A DNA stretch of 39,987 nucleotides, taken from Terriglobales bacterium. GTDB lineage: Bacteria; Acidobacteriota; Terriglobia; Terriglobales; Acidobacteriaceae. Below, one piece after another: positions 39,168 to 39,987 of this stretch (its first letter is position 1; each line of letters begins with the position of its first letter). The DNA lies in assembly GCA_030038475.1 (NCBI GenBank), contig JASHOU010000025.1, positions 1-39,987 of the forward strand. The letters are read 5' to 3'. The position numbers and the translations under genes are program-made. The notes under the pieces are model-generated. The model had not been told where the DNA came from and did no database searches. It worked only from the letters and a program-made list of their open reading frames with translations.

Positions 39168-39213
39168 CCAGCCTATCTCCACGAGAAGCGTTCGGAATGT
39201 AAAGATAGGCTGG
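39168..39213 (-). terminator. Third inverted repeat, nearest the Ig gene
   Basis: CCAGCCTATCT (39168-39178) and AGATAGGCTGG (39203-39213) pair perfectly over 11 bp with a 24-base loop, 17 bases downstream of the Ig gene's stop. Confidence 0.45.
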
Positions 39214-39229
39214 CGCCGTCGATCCGGTT

Positions 39230-39987
39230 TTAGTTGACCGTCAGCAAAGTCGACCCACTTATACCATTCATGCTGGCCGTAATGGTCGTCGTTCCCGTGG
39301 CGGCCGTGTTAGCAATGCCGCTGGCAGAAATCGTGGCAACGTTTACGCTGGAGGAGCTCCAGGTTACCTGCGTTGTCAGGATCTCCGTGGTCCCATCGCT
39401 GAAATTGCCGGTCGCAACGAAAGGCTGGGAACTGCCCAAGGGGATACTGGCATCGCTGGGCGTGACGGTGATGGAAACCAAGGTTGCGTTCGTTACGGTT
39501 AAGGACGCGGTCCCGACCTGGCCCGAAAACAGCGCTGTGATCGTGGCGTCTCCAGGGACGAGCCCGATTGCTAAACCCTGGCTTCCTGGCGTGTCACTTA
39601 CGGTCGCAACCGTTATGGGCGACGCCGTCCACGATACCGAACTGGTAAGGTTTTGCGTGCTGCCGTCGGCAAACACCCCAGTGGCAGTGAAAGGTATGCC
39701 CGTTTGCTGTGCCACGGTGGCAGTAGCGGGCGTAATTTGGATCGAAGTGAGGGGCGCCGACTCGACCACTAGGCTGGCGGCGCCACTCACCGAGCCCTGT
39801 TGAGCCGTGATCGTTGCGAGCCCCGGCGATTGGCCCGTAACCTGGCCGAAGCTGGTGATGCTGGCTACGCTGGGAGCCGACGAACTCCATGTTACAACTG
39901 TAGTGATGTTCTGCGTGCTCCCGTCACTATAGGTTCCGATGGCGGTGTAGCCCAGCGTGGATGCCGGAGCAAGCACCGCGGTCGCTG
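39230..39987 (-). CDS. Bacterial Ig-like (Big_2) repeat protein, N-terminus outside window
   Basis: The frame is open to the window edge, so only the C-terminal part is seen. At least three ~85-residue Ig-like domains repeat. Each has the markers GSTQNITTVVTWSSSAPSVA, a G-x-A-T-I-T-A strand and a spacer like SIQITPATATVAQQ. The final one ends STLLTVN at the stop. The domains are Thr/Ser/Ala-rich, with no cysteine. Tandem Big_2 domains occur in large secreted or cell-surface proteins involved in adhesion. Three inverted repeats lie within 140 bases downstream. Confidence 0.9.
   Translation of the reverse strand, partial: ATAVLAPASTLGYTAIGTYSDGSTQNITTVVTWSSSAPSVASITSFGQVTGQSPGLATITAQQGSVSGAASLVVESAPLTSIQITPATATVAQQTGIPFTATGVFADGSTQNLTSSVSWTASPITVATVSDTPGSQGLAIGLVPGDATITALFSGQVGTASLTVTNATLVSITVTPSDASIPLGSSQPFVATGNFSDGTTEILTTQVTWSSSSVNVATISASGIANTAATGTTTITASMNGISGSTLLTVN

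Overview
The window looks like chromosomal DNA of an Acidobacteriota member (Koribacter/Terriglobia-like). The basis is moderately high GC, an ECF sigma/anti-sigma pair followed by B-box and DUF4097 membrane proteins, tandem DUF507 genes, a lptC/A-lptB-rpoN-hpf block and many intergenic short tandem repeats. The taxonomic call is inference from gene content. I saw no rRNA, tRNA, CRISPR array, transposase or phage gene.

Layout. 1-3849 (+): ECF sigma factor (5' end outside the window), zinc anti-sigma factor, and two membrane proteins, all with overlapping ends. 3952-4122 (+): a small basic protein behind a good -10 box. 4218-8039 (-): a cupin protein, then pyrC, pyrB and pyrR (transcribed pyrR-pyrB-pyrC). 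8395-13945 (+): an OPT transporter, yggS, yggU/DUF167, a POT-family peptide transporter and an AlkD-like glycosylase. 14034-17860 (-): aldo/keto reductase, trxB, a secreted unknown and a receiver-like protein. 18309-19610 (+): an EAL/HDOD protein. 19624-28669 (-): hpf, rpoN, lptB, a fused lptC/lptA, a zinc-ribbon RDD protein and recJ. 28867-29724 (+): an HDOD protein. 29772-30248 (-): an unknown. 30535-32940 (+): two DUF507 genes and an ABC ATPase/permease pair. 33071-36068 (+): a five-gene operon. 36096-38870 (-): a large HD-GYP/GAF/GGDEF/PilZ protein. 39230-39987 (-): an Ig-repeat protein running off the window.

The best candidate for an undescribed system is 33071-36068. A 66-residue peptide with two cysteines near its C-terminus overlaps, stop on start, an S24/S26-type peptidase with a Ser/His signature. 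An HprK-like P-loop kinase, a PqqD-like peptide chaperone and a radical SAM/SPASM enzyme follow, and every junction overlaps by 1-8 bases. This has the architecture of a ribosomally made, post-translationally modified peptide pathway. The ABC transporter just upstream could be its exporter.

The second theme is repeats. Many intergenic gaps hold degenerate tandem arrays with a 7- or 8-bp period. Each locus has its own consensus, and the array is often mirrored as an inverted copy around a short spacer. Several arrays abut or run into start and stop codons. A separate 15-bp-period repeat sits in frame inside pyrC, pyrR, rpoN and lptC/A, adding pentapeptide repeats at presumed loops and linkers, and recJ carries a palindromic in-frame insertion. 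Three proteins with c-di-GMP-related or HDOD domains suggest active second-messenger signalling.
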